Shown: positions 1-12,281, numbered from the stretch's first letter. The stretch: DNA of 64,000 nucleotides from Elephas maximus indicus (GCF_024166365.1 NC_064828.1:53485254-53549253); one strand, 5' to 3'. The notes: generated by a model from the letters alone, not told the origin. Made by a program: numbers and translations.

Positions 1-1009
1 CGTGGATATTCTCTGAACAGAGATAAAATGAATAGACCAATAACAGAATGAAAGATAGCTATCCCACAGAGTTGACTACAAAGAGATCTAAAATGATAAG
101 TGGAGAACAGAATGTAATGAGGGAATCTAATCAAGGAAGAGGATATAAAAAAGTAAGTTTGAAAAGTTGGATAGACATTCAGGATAAAATGGACATTAAC
201 TTCTGATTTAGTAAAACAAGTAAGCTTGAAAACCACATTTATGATGCCAGAGACCTGAGAGGAGATTTTTGCCAGAGTCCAAAAATTTTACCTATATAAC
301 AACAGAGCTAGAGTTTTGTTTCAAATACTGGGAGATCCAGAAGGAGAAATCTATTATAGTTCTGGGGTAAAAAGATAAATATCAGTAAGAAAATATACTC
401 CACTGGTTCAAAAAAAAACTCATAGTTATGTAGGCTGTTAAAATTTACATACTTACTAATTATTCCTGAAATTCCCTTTGCAGTAGTTATTTCAAATTGT
501 CTTAACTGATTTTCAAATATGGTTGAAAAGGACATTCCAAGGAGAAGGAAGATTATCTGAGATATTAAGAGCAGGGTTTCATATTTAGAACAAAAGCCAA
601 ACAAGGAGATCTTCCATTAATCCCTTGGAATGGAGCAGCAAGTTTGCCCACCAAAAATTCAGCTTCTCTAACAGGAGATGCTACTGCAAATTTTGTCACA
701 TGAAAAACATAACAGAAGGTGTATCAGAGGAGATATGTTATACAAAGCACATTTCTTAATTTACCTCAATTTAATAAATCTGCCCAGTGGGCAAGAAATT
801 ACATCTCAGTGTTGGAAAGATGGTGGGACCTTCACCTACCTATGATTGTACAATAGCCTCAGAGGTCTTAAGCAGTCTTAGTCACAATTGTTGTGTTCAT
901 CTTCAAAACTCTAGTGTTTGCTGCGGTGGTTGGAAGTTTAATTGGTCAAGTTTGGGCTCAGGCATCTTTGCCTAGCTGGACCCTGACTGTAATGTCAGCC
1001 TTCCCTAGC
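1..1009. other. Unassigned AT-rich DNA
   Basis: No gene, RNA or confidently recognised repeat is seen here. The open frames present are short, lack family motifs and look like chance. The last ~200 bases may be the 5' part of the LTR-like element that follows, but I could not recognise them. Confidence 0.4.
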
Positions 1010-1325
1010 CATACTTTGTAGTCATTCCCAGTTTAAATACTTCCACTTTCACAGTGCCATATATGGAAATGGAGGCTCTTTACTCCATGTATACTACCAC
1101 ACACCAATATTAGAAATAAATGCATCCCTGAGAACAACAGAAGTTTCACATTTGGACTCCTCCTAGACTCTGCCCTGTATTTCTCTTTTGTTGCCTTATT
1201 TTAACCTGTATACTTTCCTTGTAATAAATATAACTGTGAGTATAATAGGTTTCAGTGAGTTCTGTCAGTCTTTCTAGCAAAATATCAAACCTAAAGGTGG
1301 TTTCAGGAAACATTGAAATTTGCAG
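1010..1325 (+). mobile_element. ERVL-type LTR remnant (R-U5 part)
   Basis: The segment carries an AATAAA-type signal (around 1224) followed by the GTGAGTATAATAGG and GAGTTCTGTCAGTC pattern that I associate with the 3' part of ERVL/MLT2-like LTRs. It ends directly before a sequence resembling a tRNA-Leu primer-binding site, which is what ERVL elements use. The 5' boundary is not clear. This is an old endogenous retrovirus relic with no coding capacity. The family name rests on memory of the consensus and on the adjacent binding site. Confidence 0.45.
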
Positions 1326-1326
1326 T

Positions 1327-1344
1327 TGGTGTCAGAAGTCTTGG
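1327..1344 (+). promoter_or_regulatory. Relic tRNA-Leu primer-binding site
   Basis: TGGTGTCAGAAGT sits within two bases of the inferred LTR end. It matches the complement of a tRNA-Leu 3' end, apart from decay at its 3' side. In ERVL elements this is where minus-strand synthesis is primed. No recognisable gag or pol follows it. Confidence 0.45.
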
Positions 1345-2482
1345 GAACACTTGCGGGTCTGAAGAATTGTGTCCTTAACCTCACAGTTTTGCTAACTCTG
1401 GGTAAGAAAGGAGAAAGTACTAGAATTTCCATGGTAGTATTTCCTGTGTCTCATTGTACAATTAGAATGGATGCAATTTAAGAATGCTGACCCTTCTAAT
1501 TACTGGTTTATAGCCAACTGCCAGGCCCTTTGTCCAGTTATGTGAGCCCTTACAATTGTCCAAACCCACTTCTGTAGTAAATGTAAACAAATTTCCACAG
1601 GAACATCTTAATCATACTTAAGGAAATGGTGAAAGAGTTAACCCTTACCAATTCTCTCCCTAATAGTCCAATGGAGCAGTAAGTAAAAGGAATGCCTCTT
1701 GGAACCTGATTGCATTCCATTGTCATTTAAATAAGGTAGTATATTCTACGCATTAATGAGTTTGGAAGATGTGCTTGAGATGTTTTATAGCTTCATCCCA
1801 AAAATAGTGATGCTATACGTGCTATATTTCCTGTTCTTTATCCTTTCACAAAGAGCTAGGCTAAATTTTGATATTTAATCCAAACCTGAAAGGAGTGCTG
1901 GTGACCATGAACATAATAACACCAAAGAATATGCCTACAGATAAGCAAGAAATGGAAAGAAATGTAAATCCCCAACTCTAGAATACTAATAACATAAAAT
2001 TCCATTAAAATACTTAGTCTGCATAATATGAACTAGACAATGACTACCTCAAAACAAAATCACTTTATGATGCAGATTTAATAAACTTTTAAAGGCTTAT
2101 ACATTTTTCTAAACAGCAAGATAAAACAAAGAAACAGAAGCAATAGAAACGCCTGAGTAGTTTCAGATAATTAGAAGAATAGTGATATGAAAATAATTGA
2201 GAAAATGACTCTGGACAAAGGCTTATGCAGGTGAGGGAGTTAAGCACGTGCTTATGTACAGGAAAGTTGTTTCAGACATACAACTGTGCATGTTTTCACA
2301 ACAGTGAGAATGCCAGTGTAGCTGAAGCAGATGGAACAAGAGAGGGATTAGAAGATTGCCAGGGGTACCAGAACTGAAAGAACAGGAAATGCATTGGAAA
2401 TTTTAAGCAGAGTTGTGATACAACTCAGTTTACATTGAAATAAACTAAATCTAGGAGTGGGCTGAGAATAGGTACTGGAAGC
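1345..2482. other. Unassigned intergenic DNA
   Basis: The first ~60 bases could be the start of the ERVL internal region. Beyond that I see no gene, no RNA and no repeat that I can name. Confidence 0.4.
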
Positions 2483-3009
2483 TGTCTTAGGATGGGTTCT
2501 CTAGAAGCAAAAATCAGTGAAGCGTATAAATATACATAGAGATTTATATCTAGGACATGGCTCACCCTAAAGTTCCAAGTCTGCGAGTCAGGCTGGAGGC
2601 TTTTCCTGACTCACATAGCTGGTGAACCCAAGATCGGCTGATCAGATACCAGGCCTGGCTCACAGGATGAGGAGGCTAATGAATCTCAGGATTGGCAGGT
2701 GAGTTGCTAGCTCAAGTCCCAAAAACCAGAGGTCAGATGAACAGAAGCCAGCTGCAGGATCCAGAGTGAGCAAAAGCCAATGAGTCTTGCTACATATCCA
2801 CCTATATTGGACACAGGCCACACCCCAAAGGAAACTCCCTTTCAACTGACTGGCTGCTCATTACAGATCTCATCATACAGGTGATTGCATTACATCGGAT
2901 CTCATTACGGAGGCATTACATTATTACATAGCTACCAAACCACATGATAACCATCAAACCACCAACAATCATGACCCAGACAAGTTGACACACAACCTTA
3001 TGCATCACA
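2483..3009 (-). mobile_element. LTR-like interspersed element, copy 1
   Basis: The element is bounded by TGTCTTA at the left and GCATCACA at the right, giving the TG...CA ends expected of an LTR. It shares GGTTCTCTAGAAGCAAA-like, AGAGATTTATATC, CTTTTCCTGACTCA-like, CCAGAGGTCAGATGAACAG and AAGTTGACA blocks, in the same order, with a second copy at 51701-52146. The AGATTTATA block near the left end reads as a polyadenylation-like signal on the minus strand, so the element is placed on that strand. The family is not assigned. Confidence 0.55.
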
Positions 3010-3206
3010 GGGCCCAAGATGGAATAGGAGGGACCATTTATCAGGCTACATAAATAATTTATGTGAGAATGACAGTGTTTTCCACAACTATGTAAGTGAT
3101 GGATGCTGTAAAAAGTGGTTAGATGTTGGCTATATTTTGAATGTATACCCAGTAAAGACTAGCTCAAAGATCTAATAGCGGGTATAAGAGAATGAGATGA
3201 ATCTAT

Positions 3207-3690
3207 TTTCTTAGTTATCTAGTGCTGTTATAACAGAAATACCACAAGTGGATAGCTTATCAAACAAACTTATTCTTCCACAGTCTAGTAGGCTAGAAGT
3301 CTGAATTCAGGGTGCCAGATTCAGGGGACAGCTTTCTCTCTCTGTCAGCTCTGGAGCTTCTCAGCACAGGGACCTTGGGTTCAAAGGAAACACTCTGCCT
3401 CTGGCACTACTTTCTTGGTGGTATGAGGTCCTCCTGCCTCTCTGCTTGCCTCTCTCTTCTATATTTTAAAAGAGATTGGCTCAAGATACAACCTAATCTT
3501 GTAGATTGAGTCCTGCCTCATTAACATAACTGCCTCTAATCCTGCCTCATTAATATCATGGAGGTAAGATTTGCAACACATAGTAAAATCACATCAGATA
3601 ACAAAATGATGGAGAATCACACAATACTGGGAATGGCAGCCTAGCCAAGGTGACACACAATTTCTGGGGGACACAATTCAATCCATTACA
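3207..3690 (-). mobile_element. MaLR-type solo LTR
   Basis: It reads antisense from a TTAGTTATCTAGTGCTG block at the left to GACACAATTCAATCCATTACA-like sequence at the right. The same ordered blocks occur in the LTRs at 5136-5621 and 17907-18422. Read on the minus strand, the ends are TGTAA...AAGAAA, near the TGT...ACA ends of MaLR LTRs. No internal retroviral sequence adjoins it, so it appears to be a solo LTR. Confidence 0.7.
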
Positions 3691-4835
3691 TCTATCATGA
3701 CTCCACTTGCTCAAGACAACTAGAACAAAGGAGTGACCATTTATTGAAATAGAGTAGATAGTGGACAGAAGAGATATTAGGAGTGCTGTGGAGATAAAAT
3801 TTTCAGATTAGAACATATTGATTTTGAGAGGTTTGCAAATATCCAAATGGGAATGTCAAGTAGGCTGATAGATATATGAGTCTGTCGTTCTGAGGTCAGA
3901 TTTAGGAAATATAGATATAGACGTCTTCAATATATAGATAGTATTTAAAGACATGACAATGAATGACATCACTAAAAAATCGAATGCAGAGAGAAATGAA
4001 GAGATATAAGGACAAGGTGCCTTAGGACATAACACATTTTACACTTTGAGAAAAACAGAAGGTACAATAGCAAAGGAAAATAAGGAGAGACCAATAAAAT
4101 AGCAGGAAAACCAAGAAAATGTAGTATTTTAGGAGCCAAGTGAAGAAAGCATGCGTAAGAATGAGGGAATAGTAACTCCTTTGATTGCTCCTTACACGTT
4201 AAGTACTATGAGGACTGAAATCGTATATATTTTTTTACATTTGACTTAATTATCCTCACCATCATATTGGGTAGGAATGAAAGAAATAAATTAATACAAA
4301 CTGTCCACTTAATGGTATATCAGACTGCTCCATTTTAGCAGAATGTTCTGATTTAAAAATGTTTTTGTAATATGTTAATTAAATCATTAATGTCTAAGAG
4401 GTTTACTGAATGTAAAGAAATACCATCTTTTGTACTTTTTAAAGCTCAGTTTACTGATTTAATAAAACATTAAATGAATGCCTTTAAGTGTTCAGACACT
4501 GATCTTAAAACAAGTAGAAATCTATTTCAGTTAATAAATCGTATTTCCCAAGTAATTATGCAAAATAACATATATGTCAGATCTTGTCATATTTTCCAAA
4601 ATAATTTTTTCTAAAAAGAGGAAATCTAAACAAATGATTCCAACAATTATAAACTACAATTACTTAAACTATATATAAATACCATGGTTTAAATTTGTTT
4701 AGCCCATATAAATATGATGATTTTAAATTTGTTTCTTCATTTTTCTATTATTCATTTGCTTCCTTCTTTTTGTCTGCCTTTTAAGGTTCATATTCTTACA
4801 TATCCGTAAGAAAAGACAATCACATCAGTGGTAGG
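3691..4835. other. Unassigned AT-rich DNA with an old repeat relic
   Basis: Bases 3770-4120 contain phrases such as AAATGGGAATGTCAAGTAGGC and GATAGTATTTAAAGACATGA that are typical of an old interspersed repeat, but I cannot name the family. Bases 4180-4290 are weakly MIR-like. The rest is very AT-rich with no gene seen. Confidence 0.35.
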
Positions 4836-5035
4836 CAGAACCATAATTTCCCAAATATGTTCTCAATATAATCCCTGTAGCCCGTGAATACATTAGGTTA
4901 CGTGGCAAAGTGGAATACATTTGCAGATAAAATTAAGGTTGCCAATCAGCTTATCTGAAAATAGTAAGATTATACTGGATCATCTGGGTGGCCCAATGTG
5001 GTCTTTAAAAGTGGACAAAGAACCGACACCCTCGT
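4836..5035 (+). mobile_element. MLT1-like LTR fragment
   Basis: Ordered blocks resembling the 5' half of an old MLT1-class MaLR LTR are present: GCCCGTGAATACATTAGGTTAC, then a TTTGCAGATAAAATTAAGG-like block, then GATTATACTGGATCATCTGGG, then a TAAAAGTGG block. Both ends are lost. The assignment is by eye. Confidence 0.5.
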
Positions 5036-5135
5036 CTGTTTGGTGAGGGGCTACAAACACTCCCACACCACTGGGCCAACATAGGAGGCAGAGAGCATCT
5101 GCCTAGTCCACCCTCAACCACCTCGCCAAACAAAA

Positions 5136-5621
5136 TGTCTTAGTCATCTAGTGCTGCTGTAAAAGAAATACCACAAGTGGATGGCTTTAACAAAGAGAAT
5201 TTTAGTCCAGTAGGCTAGAAGTCCAAATTAAGGATGCCAGCTCCAGGGGAAGGCTTTCTGTCTCTTTTAGCTCTGAAGGAATGTCCTTGGTCTGGGAGTA
5301 TCTCAGCACAGGAGCCTCAGGTACAAAGAACATGCTCTGCTCCTGGTGCTGCTTTCTTGGTGATATGAGGTTTTCCACTCTCTGCTTGGTTGCCTTTCCT
5401 TTTATCTCTTGTAAGATAAAAGGTGGTGCAGGCCACACCCCAGAAACTGCCTTTACATTGGATCAGGGATATGGCCTGAGCAAGGGTGTTACATCCCAAC
5501 CTAATCCTCTTTAACATAAAATTACAATCACAAAATGGAGGACAACCACACAATACTGGGAATCAAGGCCTAGCCACATTGATATACACATTTTGGGGGG
5601 GACATAATTCAATCCATGACA
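5136..5621 (-). mobile_element. MaLR-type 3' LTR
   Basis: This 486-bp LTR is antisense, with exact TGTC and GACA termini (minus strand TGTCATGG...CTAAGACA). A polypurine tract and MaLR internal sequence lie immediately to its right, which on the minus strand is upstream. That arrangement makes it the 3' LTR of a provirus rather than a solo LTR. It is a close relative of the LTRs at 3207-3690 and 17907-18422. It holds no coding sequence; the ~80-residue open frames inside it are chance. Confidence 0.75.
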
Positions 5622-6125
5622 TTCCCATCCTTTGGTCCCCCAAAAAATCACAACCTTGCAACATGCAAAACATATTCATCCAACCATATCGTAACAAAAG
5701 TCTTAATTCCAAGCCCCAAATCCAAAAATTCCTCTTTATCTGTGAAATCTAGAATGCAAGTTATCTGCTTCCAAAGTACAATGGCAGGACAAGCACAAGC
5801 TAAACATTTCCGTTACAAATGGGAGAATTTGCAGAGAGAAAGAAGGCATAGCAGGCACCAAGCAAGTTAGCAGAACACATTACATTAGCCTTCAAGGCTT
5901 GACAATAATCCTCTGTTCTCCGAGACAATTTACACAATAGCCCTGCTCACCAGATTCTAGGTATTGGCCACATTCTCCAGATTCTAAGTGGAGTCCCCTC
6001 AGCCCTGGGCTTCAGCTCTGCTTTCCAGGCCCACTGGGACATCAACTTTGCCCCCTCAGCTTTAGGTGCACTATTCTTCTAGTCCATCTGAGTGGCAGCT
6101 CCACCCTTAGAAACACCAGAGGCCA
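5622..6125 (-). mobile_element. MaLR internal region, 3' part, with polypurine tract
   Basis: Next to the LTR, the minus strand reads GGGGGACCAAAGGATGGGAAT (5621-5641), a polypurine tract where plus-strand priming would occur. The following ~480 bases resemble THE1/MST-type internal sequence read antisense (CATGCAAAACATATTCATCC, TTATCTGCTTCCAAAGTACA and CAAGCAAGTTAGCAGAACA-like blocks). MaLR elements are non-autonomous, so no pol is expected. The copy breaks off at about 6125, where a truncated L1 begins. Confidence 0.6.
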
Positions 6126-6132
6126 TGGCCAT

Positions 6133-9100
6133 AAAAGTAGAAATCAATAACAAGAAGAACAAGGAAAAATATCAAATACATGGAAATTGAATAATGCCTT
6201 GCATAAAACAACTGGGTAACACAAGAAATCAGAGTGAATCAAAAAATTCCTAGACTAAAATGAGAATGAAAACACATCATACCAAGGCCTTTGGGACACA
6301 GCAAAGGCAGTGCTCAGTCGTCAATTTATAGCAACAAGGGCACACATCAAAAATGAAGAATGAGCCAAAGTCAAAACTTTAGCCCTACGACTTGAACAAA
6401 TAGTAAGAGAACAGCAAAAGAAGCCCACAGTCACCAGAAGAAAGGAAATAATAAAGAGTAGAGCAGAAATAAATGAAACGGAGAACAACAATAACAAAAT
6501 AGAAAGAACAAGATCAAAAGGTGGTTCTTTGAAAAGACCAACAAAATCAACAAACCACTGGCCAAACTGACAAAAGAAAAACAGGAAAGGAAGCCAATAA
6601 CCCAAAGAAGAAATGGGATGGCGGGGGAAGGGCATTACAACAGACTCAACCTAAATAAAAAGGATCATAACAGAATATTATGAAAAATTATACTCAACAA
6701 ATTTGAGAACCTAGAAGAAATGGACAAACTTCTAAACCACACTACCTGCCTAAACTAACACAAACGGAGATAGAAAATCTGAAGAGATCCATAACAAGAG
6801 AAGGGATTAAAAAAGTAATAAGAAAATTCCCAACAACAACAAAAAACTCCCTGGCCCAGACAGCTTCAGTGGATAATTCTACCAAACATTCAGAGAAAAA
6901 CATAGAAAAGGAAGGAATATCCTTGAATTCATTCTGTGAAGCCAGCATAACTGTGATCTGAAAGCCTGGCAAAGACACTAAAAAAAAAGAAAATTACAGA
7001 CCAATATCTCTCATGAATACAGTTGTAAAAATTCCCTACAAAACTCTAGCCAATAAAATTAAGCATCATATAAAAAGTATATGTATATATATCACAATCA
7101 AGTGGGATTCATACCAGGTATTCAAGGATGGCTCAACATTAAGAAATTCACTCAATATAATCTACCACATAATTAGAACAAAAGAAAAGAATGTCATGAT
7201 CATCTCAATTGAAGCAGAAAAGGCATTTGATAAAGTCCAACACTCATTCCTGAAAAAAATTCTCAATAAAATAGTAATAGAAGAGAATTTCCTCAACATA
7301 ACAAAGCACATCTATGCAAAACCAACAGCCAACATCATTCTCAATGGAGAGAGGCTGAAAGCATTCCTCCTGAAAATGGAAAAAATACAAGGATGCCCTT
7401 TATCACCACTCCTATTTACCACTGTGGTGGAAGTCCTAACTACAGCAATAAGGCAAGAAAAAGAAATAAAGGATGTCCACATTGGAAATGAAGAGGTAAA
7501 ACTGCCCTTACTCACAGATGATATGACCCCCTATACATAGAGATCCCCAAAGATTCCACAAGAAAACTATGGGAACTAATAGAAAGATTCAGCAGAGTAG
7601 GGGAATACAAGATCAATATACAAAAATCAGTTGGATTCCTATACACCAGTAAACAGAACTTTGAAAAGGAAAGCAGGAAAACAATGCCATGTATAATGGC
7701 CCTAAAAAGATAACATAAAAAAAAAAAAAAATACTTAGGAATAAATCTAACTACAGATGTAAAAGATCTATTAAAAAAAAAATCTACAAAACACTATTGC
7801 AAAAAACCAAAAGAGACCTACATGAATGGAAAAACATATTACGCTCATGGATAGGAAGACTCAACATTGTGAAAATGTCAATTCTTCCAAAGCAATCTAC
7901 AGATATAATGCAATTTCTATCCAAATATCAACAGAATTCTTTATCTAGGTGGAAGAACTAATTACAGTTTATATGGAAAGAGGCCCAGATAAGCAAAGTG
8001 TCATTAAAGAACAAAGTAAGAGGCCTTACACTACCTGATCTCGGAGCCCGCTATACAGCCACAGTAGTCAAAATAGCCTGGTACTGGTACAAAGACAGAC
8101 ACGTAGACCAATGGAACAGAATCAAGAACCTAGATGTAAATTTACCAATCTATGGTCAGTTGATCTTTGACAAAGGACCAAAGCCCATTAAATGGGGAAA
8201 AGACAGTCTTTTTAACAAATGATGCTGGCAAATCTGGATGTCCATCTCTTAAAAAATGTAACAAAACCCATACCTCACACCATAAACAAAAACTAACTCA
8301 AAATGAATCAAAGACCTAAATATAAAACCTAAAACGATAAACAGCATGGAAGAAAAATTAGGGGCAACATTAGGAATCCCTCATACATGGCATAAATAGA
8401 ATACAAACCATAAATAACAATACACAAACACCAGAAGGTAAACTAGATACCTGGGAGCTCCTAAAAATTAAACACATATGTTCATCCAAAGACTTCAACA
8501 AAGGAGTAAAAAGAGAGCCTAAAGACTAAGAAAATTTTTTTGGCTGGGACATATCCCACAGGAGTCTAATCTATAAAATCTATAGAATACTTCAACACCT
8601 CAACAACAAAAAGACAAATAACCCAATTAAATAATAGGCAAAGGATATGAACAGACACTTCACCAAAGAAGTCTTTCTGGCAACCAACAGACACATGAGG
8701 AAATGCTCGAGATCATTAGTCATTAGAGAAATGCAAATTAAAGAAATGCAAATCAGAAACCATCTTACCCTGACATTAATGGCACAAATCAAAAAAACAG
8801 AAAATAACAAATGTTGTAGAGGTTTCCAGGAGAGTGTAACTCAGTGCTCTGCTGATAGGAATATAAAATGGTACAACCACTATGGAAAAATGATATGACA
8901 CCTCCTTAAAAAGCTAGAAATACCATACGATCCAGCATCCCACTCCTTGAAATATATCCTGAAGAAATAAGAGCCTTCACAAGAATAGACATATGCACAC
9001 CTATGTTCTTTCAGGATTATTCACAATAGCAAAAAAAAAAAAAAATGGAAACAAGTTTTTATCAACAGATGAATGCATAAAGAAATTATGGTGAATACAC

Positions 9101-9235
9101 TCAATGGAACACTACACAATAAAGAACAATGATGAATCCACAAAACATTTTGCAACATGGCTAAATCTGGAGGGCATTATGCTGAGTGAAATAAGTCAAT
9201 CACAAAAGGACAAACATTGTATAAGACCACCATTA
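6133..9235 (+). pseudogene. L1 ORF2 remnant (reverse transcriptase part)
   Basis: The ORF2 reading is recoverable only in pieces. The best stretch is 7013-7540, which encodes [35 protein letters not shown] and GCPLSPLLF. These are the L1 reverse-transcriptase blocks, with the catalytic FADD box decayed to LTDD. Further pieces at 7998-8222 ([17 protein letters not shown]) and 8647-8898 (the REMQI block and a ruined Cys motif) belong to the ORF2 C-terminal half. Frameshifts and stops separate the pieces. At 9104-9109 the copy keeps ATG GAA and at 6691-6693 it keeps TAC, exactly where the full-length L1 has nonsense codons. Confidence 0.88.
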
Positions 9236-10005
9236 GAAAAACCAAAGAAAAGGCTTACACAGAAAACACACACACACAGTATTTGATGGTTACCAGGGAA
9301 GAGAGAAGTGAGAAGGGAAAATCACTAACTAGATAGCAGACAAACGGAAACTTTGGTGAAGGGAAAGACAACACACAGTATAGGGGGAGTCAGCAAAACT
9401 GGACCAAGGCAAAGTCATAGAAGCTTCCTAGACACATCCAAACACCTTGAGAGACTGAGTTACTGGAACTGAAGGCTGGAGACCATGGTCTCAGGGGACA
9501 TCTATGTCAATTGGCTTAACATAGTTCTTAAAGAAAATAGTCATCATCCTACTTTGATGACTAGTATCTGGGGTCTTAACAGCTTGCAAGCAGCCATCTA
9601 AGATACATCTATTTGTCCCACCCCATTTGGAGCAAAAGCAAATGAAGAAAATGAAAGACAAAAAAAAAAAAGAAAAAAAAATGCAAATGAAGAAAATGAA
9701 GGACAGAAGGAAAATATTAGTCCAAAGGACTAATGGACCGCATGAGCCACAGCTCCCATTAGCGTGAGCCCAGGACAGCTAGAAGATGCCCAGCTATTAC
9801 CACCAACCACTCTGACAGGAATCACAGCAGAGGGTCCCAGACAGAGCAGGAGAAAAAGGGAGTACAAAATTCTAGTTCACAAAAAAGACCAGACTTACTG
9901 GTCTTCAAGAGACTGGAGGAATCCCTGAGACTATGGCACCCAGACACCCTGCTGAGTCAGAACTGAAGCCACTCCCGAAATTTACCTTTCAGCTAATGGT
10001 AAGAC

Positions 10006-10168
10006 AAAAAAAAAAAAAAACTCATCATCAAGTTGATTCTGACTCATAGCGACCCTATAGGACAGAGTAGAACTGCCCCATAGGGTTTCCAAGGAGCAGC
10101 TGGTGGATTCGAGCTCCCCACCTTTTGGTTAGCAGCTGACCTCTTCACCACTGCACCACCAGGGCTCC
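10006..10168 (-). mobile_element. AfroSINE, short form, inside old L1
   Basis: It starts with an A-run (the T-rich tail on its own strand), then GACTCATAGCGACCCTATAG, and ends with CACCACCAGGGCTCC. It lacks the ~40-nt GAGAAAGATGTGGCAGTCTGC segment of the long form. It interrupts the L1 3' UTR block, so it is younger than that L1. Confidence 0.88.
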
Positions 10169-10486
10169 AAAAGATAAAACAGGCCTATAAAACAAACAAT
10201 AACACATGTGAGGAATGTGCTTCTTAGTTCAATCAAGTATAAGAGACCATATGGGCAACACCTGCCCAAAGACAAAGACAAGAAGGTAGGGAGGGACAGG
10301 AAAACTGGAAGAATGGACATGGTGAACCCAGAGTTTAAAGGGAAAGGGGGAGAGTGCTGACACTTTGTGGAGATTGCAACCATGTCACAAAAAAAAAAAA
10401 AAAATTGTGTATAAATTTTTGAATGAGAAACTAATTTTTGCTGTGAACTTTCACCTAAATCACAATAAAATTAAAAAAAAAAAAGT

Positions 10487-10697
10487 GGACTAGAAAGGCA
10501 GAGAAGAAGGTCAGAGCGATGTGATGTGGAAAGGAGTTGACCTGCTATGGCTGACTTTGAAGATGGAGGAAGGAGGCCATGAATGAAGGAGCGTCAGCAG
10601 CCTTTAAAAGATGGGAAAGCAAGGAAATGGATTCTTCTCTAGAGCCTCCAGAAAGGAATGCAACCCTAGAGATACTTTGATTTTAACACAGTAAGAA
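10487..10697. other. Unassigned
   Basis: This is a short stretch between the L1 tail and a SINE. It is moderately purine-rich, with no gene or repeat recognised. Confidence 0.35.
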
Positions 10698-10901
10698 GGA
10701 GCCCTGGTGGAACAGTGGTGAAAGTACTCTGCTGTTAACCCAAAGGTCAGTGGTTTGAACCCACCAGCTGATTAAAGGAAGAAAGATGTGGAGGTTTGCT
10801 TCCATTAAGATTACAGCCTTGGAAACCCTATGGGCAAGTTCTATTCTGTCCTATGGGGTCACTATGAGTAGGCATCGACCCGACAGAATTTTTTTTTTTT
10901 T
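10698..10901 (+). mobile_element. AfroSINE, long form
   Basis: GGAGCCCTGGTGGAACAGTGG (decayed A box) is followed by GTGGTTTGAACCCACCAG (B box), the AAGAAAGATGTGG...AAGATTACAGCC insert, CCTTGGAAACCCTATGGG, CTGTCCTATGGGGTCACTATG, and a T-rich tail. Confidence 0.9.
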
Positions 10902-12101
10902 AGGATCCTTGATGATGTTTAACCTACAGAACTATAAGATAATAAATATATGTTGCTTTAAGCTACTAGCTTTATGATAATTTGCTCCAGCAGGCATAGA
11001 ACACTAATATAGTATACTAGTCAATTTTTTTTTTTTTTGAGTCAATAACAGCCAGTTGAGTTGTTCAGGACACTTGAAGTGGTTATGCCATCAAAGTTTC
11101 AAACATTTTCTTTGTTGGACTTTTCCTGCCCCATTAGTAGATTTTCAAATCATATGAGGCTCTTTCTAAAAGGGTAAAGCCAAAAAAATTCTGAGAAAGA
11201 GGGTGGCGATTTTTAAGAGATATATAAAGTCAATCAGTGATGTTTGAGATTATGTGTATTCGTACGTTACTATTGTTCTTCCACCTACTTTATCAAGGTT
11301 GCAAGGCTGAGTTCCTGCATACCCTCTACTACCAACGAGTAATACCGCAGTGGTTGTTCTTATATAAGAAGCCTAATGATTTAACACCTTAGCAGAGCTT
11401 GTGAGTTGAATTTGCATTGGCTATCTAGAAGAGTTGTAGATACCTGGTGTAAAAGAGAAATAGGAGTCATCAACAATGGCCACTGAGGTTAACAAACAAA
11501 CCCCTTTATATTTCATCCCACATCCCCAAAGTCCATGTTTTCTCCTACTGAAATGTAAAACTAGTAGAAAATGCAGATCGTTAGGGGACATGAAGTCAGA
11601 AGACTCACTAAAATAAAAAGTGACTCAATATTTAATATATTGTGATTTCAGCATATCATTAATTACATTTCCTGTCAGTGTGAAACCCAATAGATAATTT
11701 CTCATGCATGAAACGCTAAAGGCCAAGATCTGAAAAAAAAAAAAAAAAAAAAAAGGCAAACATTATACAAAATCTAAACTTTTTTATGACAAATCTTTGA
11801 AGAGAATCAACAATAGATTTAGAGGAACATACATTTCGTGTGTCTAAGTTGTAATTTCTGATCACTTCCCTCTGCTCCTTCATAACTTTAAAGTTAAGGA
11901 AACCTCTTAATATATCATATGCAGTCAAATATAATAAAGACAAAATTATTAAATATTAACATAAGCCAAAAACAATCATGATATGAAATTTAACCCTCAA
12001 AGTCTCACTAAAGAAGATATACTCCAAAATAAAATATAATGATTTAGGATATTTATATTTTAATTATACATTCCAAATGCAAATAACTGAAATTTAATCA
12101 T
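10902..12101. other. Unassigned AT-rich DNA
   Basis: No gene, RNA or named repeat is seen. There are homopolymer runs at ~11027-11038 (T) and ~11733-11754 (A). The 22-base A-run could be the decayed tail of an unrecognised retroelement. Confidence 0.4.
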
Positions 12102-12281
12102 GTTGTTGTGTTCCATCAAGTTGATTCTGGCTCATGGCGACCCTATAGAAAGGAGTAGAATGGCTGTATCTTTACGGAAGCAAATTGCCTGGTCTTTTCT
12201 CCCACAGAGTGGCTGGTGTGTTCAAACCACTGATCTTTGGGTTAGTAGCCGAGCACTTAATGATTGTACCATGAGGGCTCC
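12102..12281 (-). mobile_element. AfroSINE, long form
   Basis: The antisense copy starts with GTTGTTGTGTTCCATCAAG and ends with ATGAGGGCTCC. The long-form insert is present (TATCTTTACGGAAGCAAATTGCC). It is moderately diverged. Confidence 0.85.

Larger units (their letters stand above)
6133..10486 (+). mobile_element. Old 5'-truncated L1 LINE
   Basis: This L1 lacks the 5' UTR, ORF1 and the endonuclease domain of ORF2. Its first recognisable bases (GTAGAAATCAATAACA) align with position ~39237 of the full-length L1 in this window. The order is ORF2 remnant (6133-~9235), L1 3' UTR (~9240-10440), AATAAA (10464-10469) and an A-tail ending near 10484. A SINE is inserted on the minus strand at 10006-10168. 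Many indels and stops mark it as much older than the 36-43 kb copy. It is a useful internal reference for ancestral codons. Confidence 0.9.

Noticed and set aside
5202..5870. Cluster of overlapping 77-88 codon frames on both strands
   Set aside because: They lie within a non-coding MaLR LTR and its internal region, a family that lacks pol genes. Overlap on both strands indicates chance frames.
6321..6635. 104-codon minus-strand open frame
   Set aside because: It is the complement of the decayed L1 ORF2. The lysine-rich sense sequence produces hydrophobic antisense frames by composition. The same applies to 39386-39649, 41168-41608 and 43460-43855.
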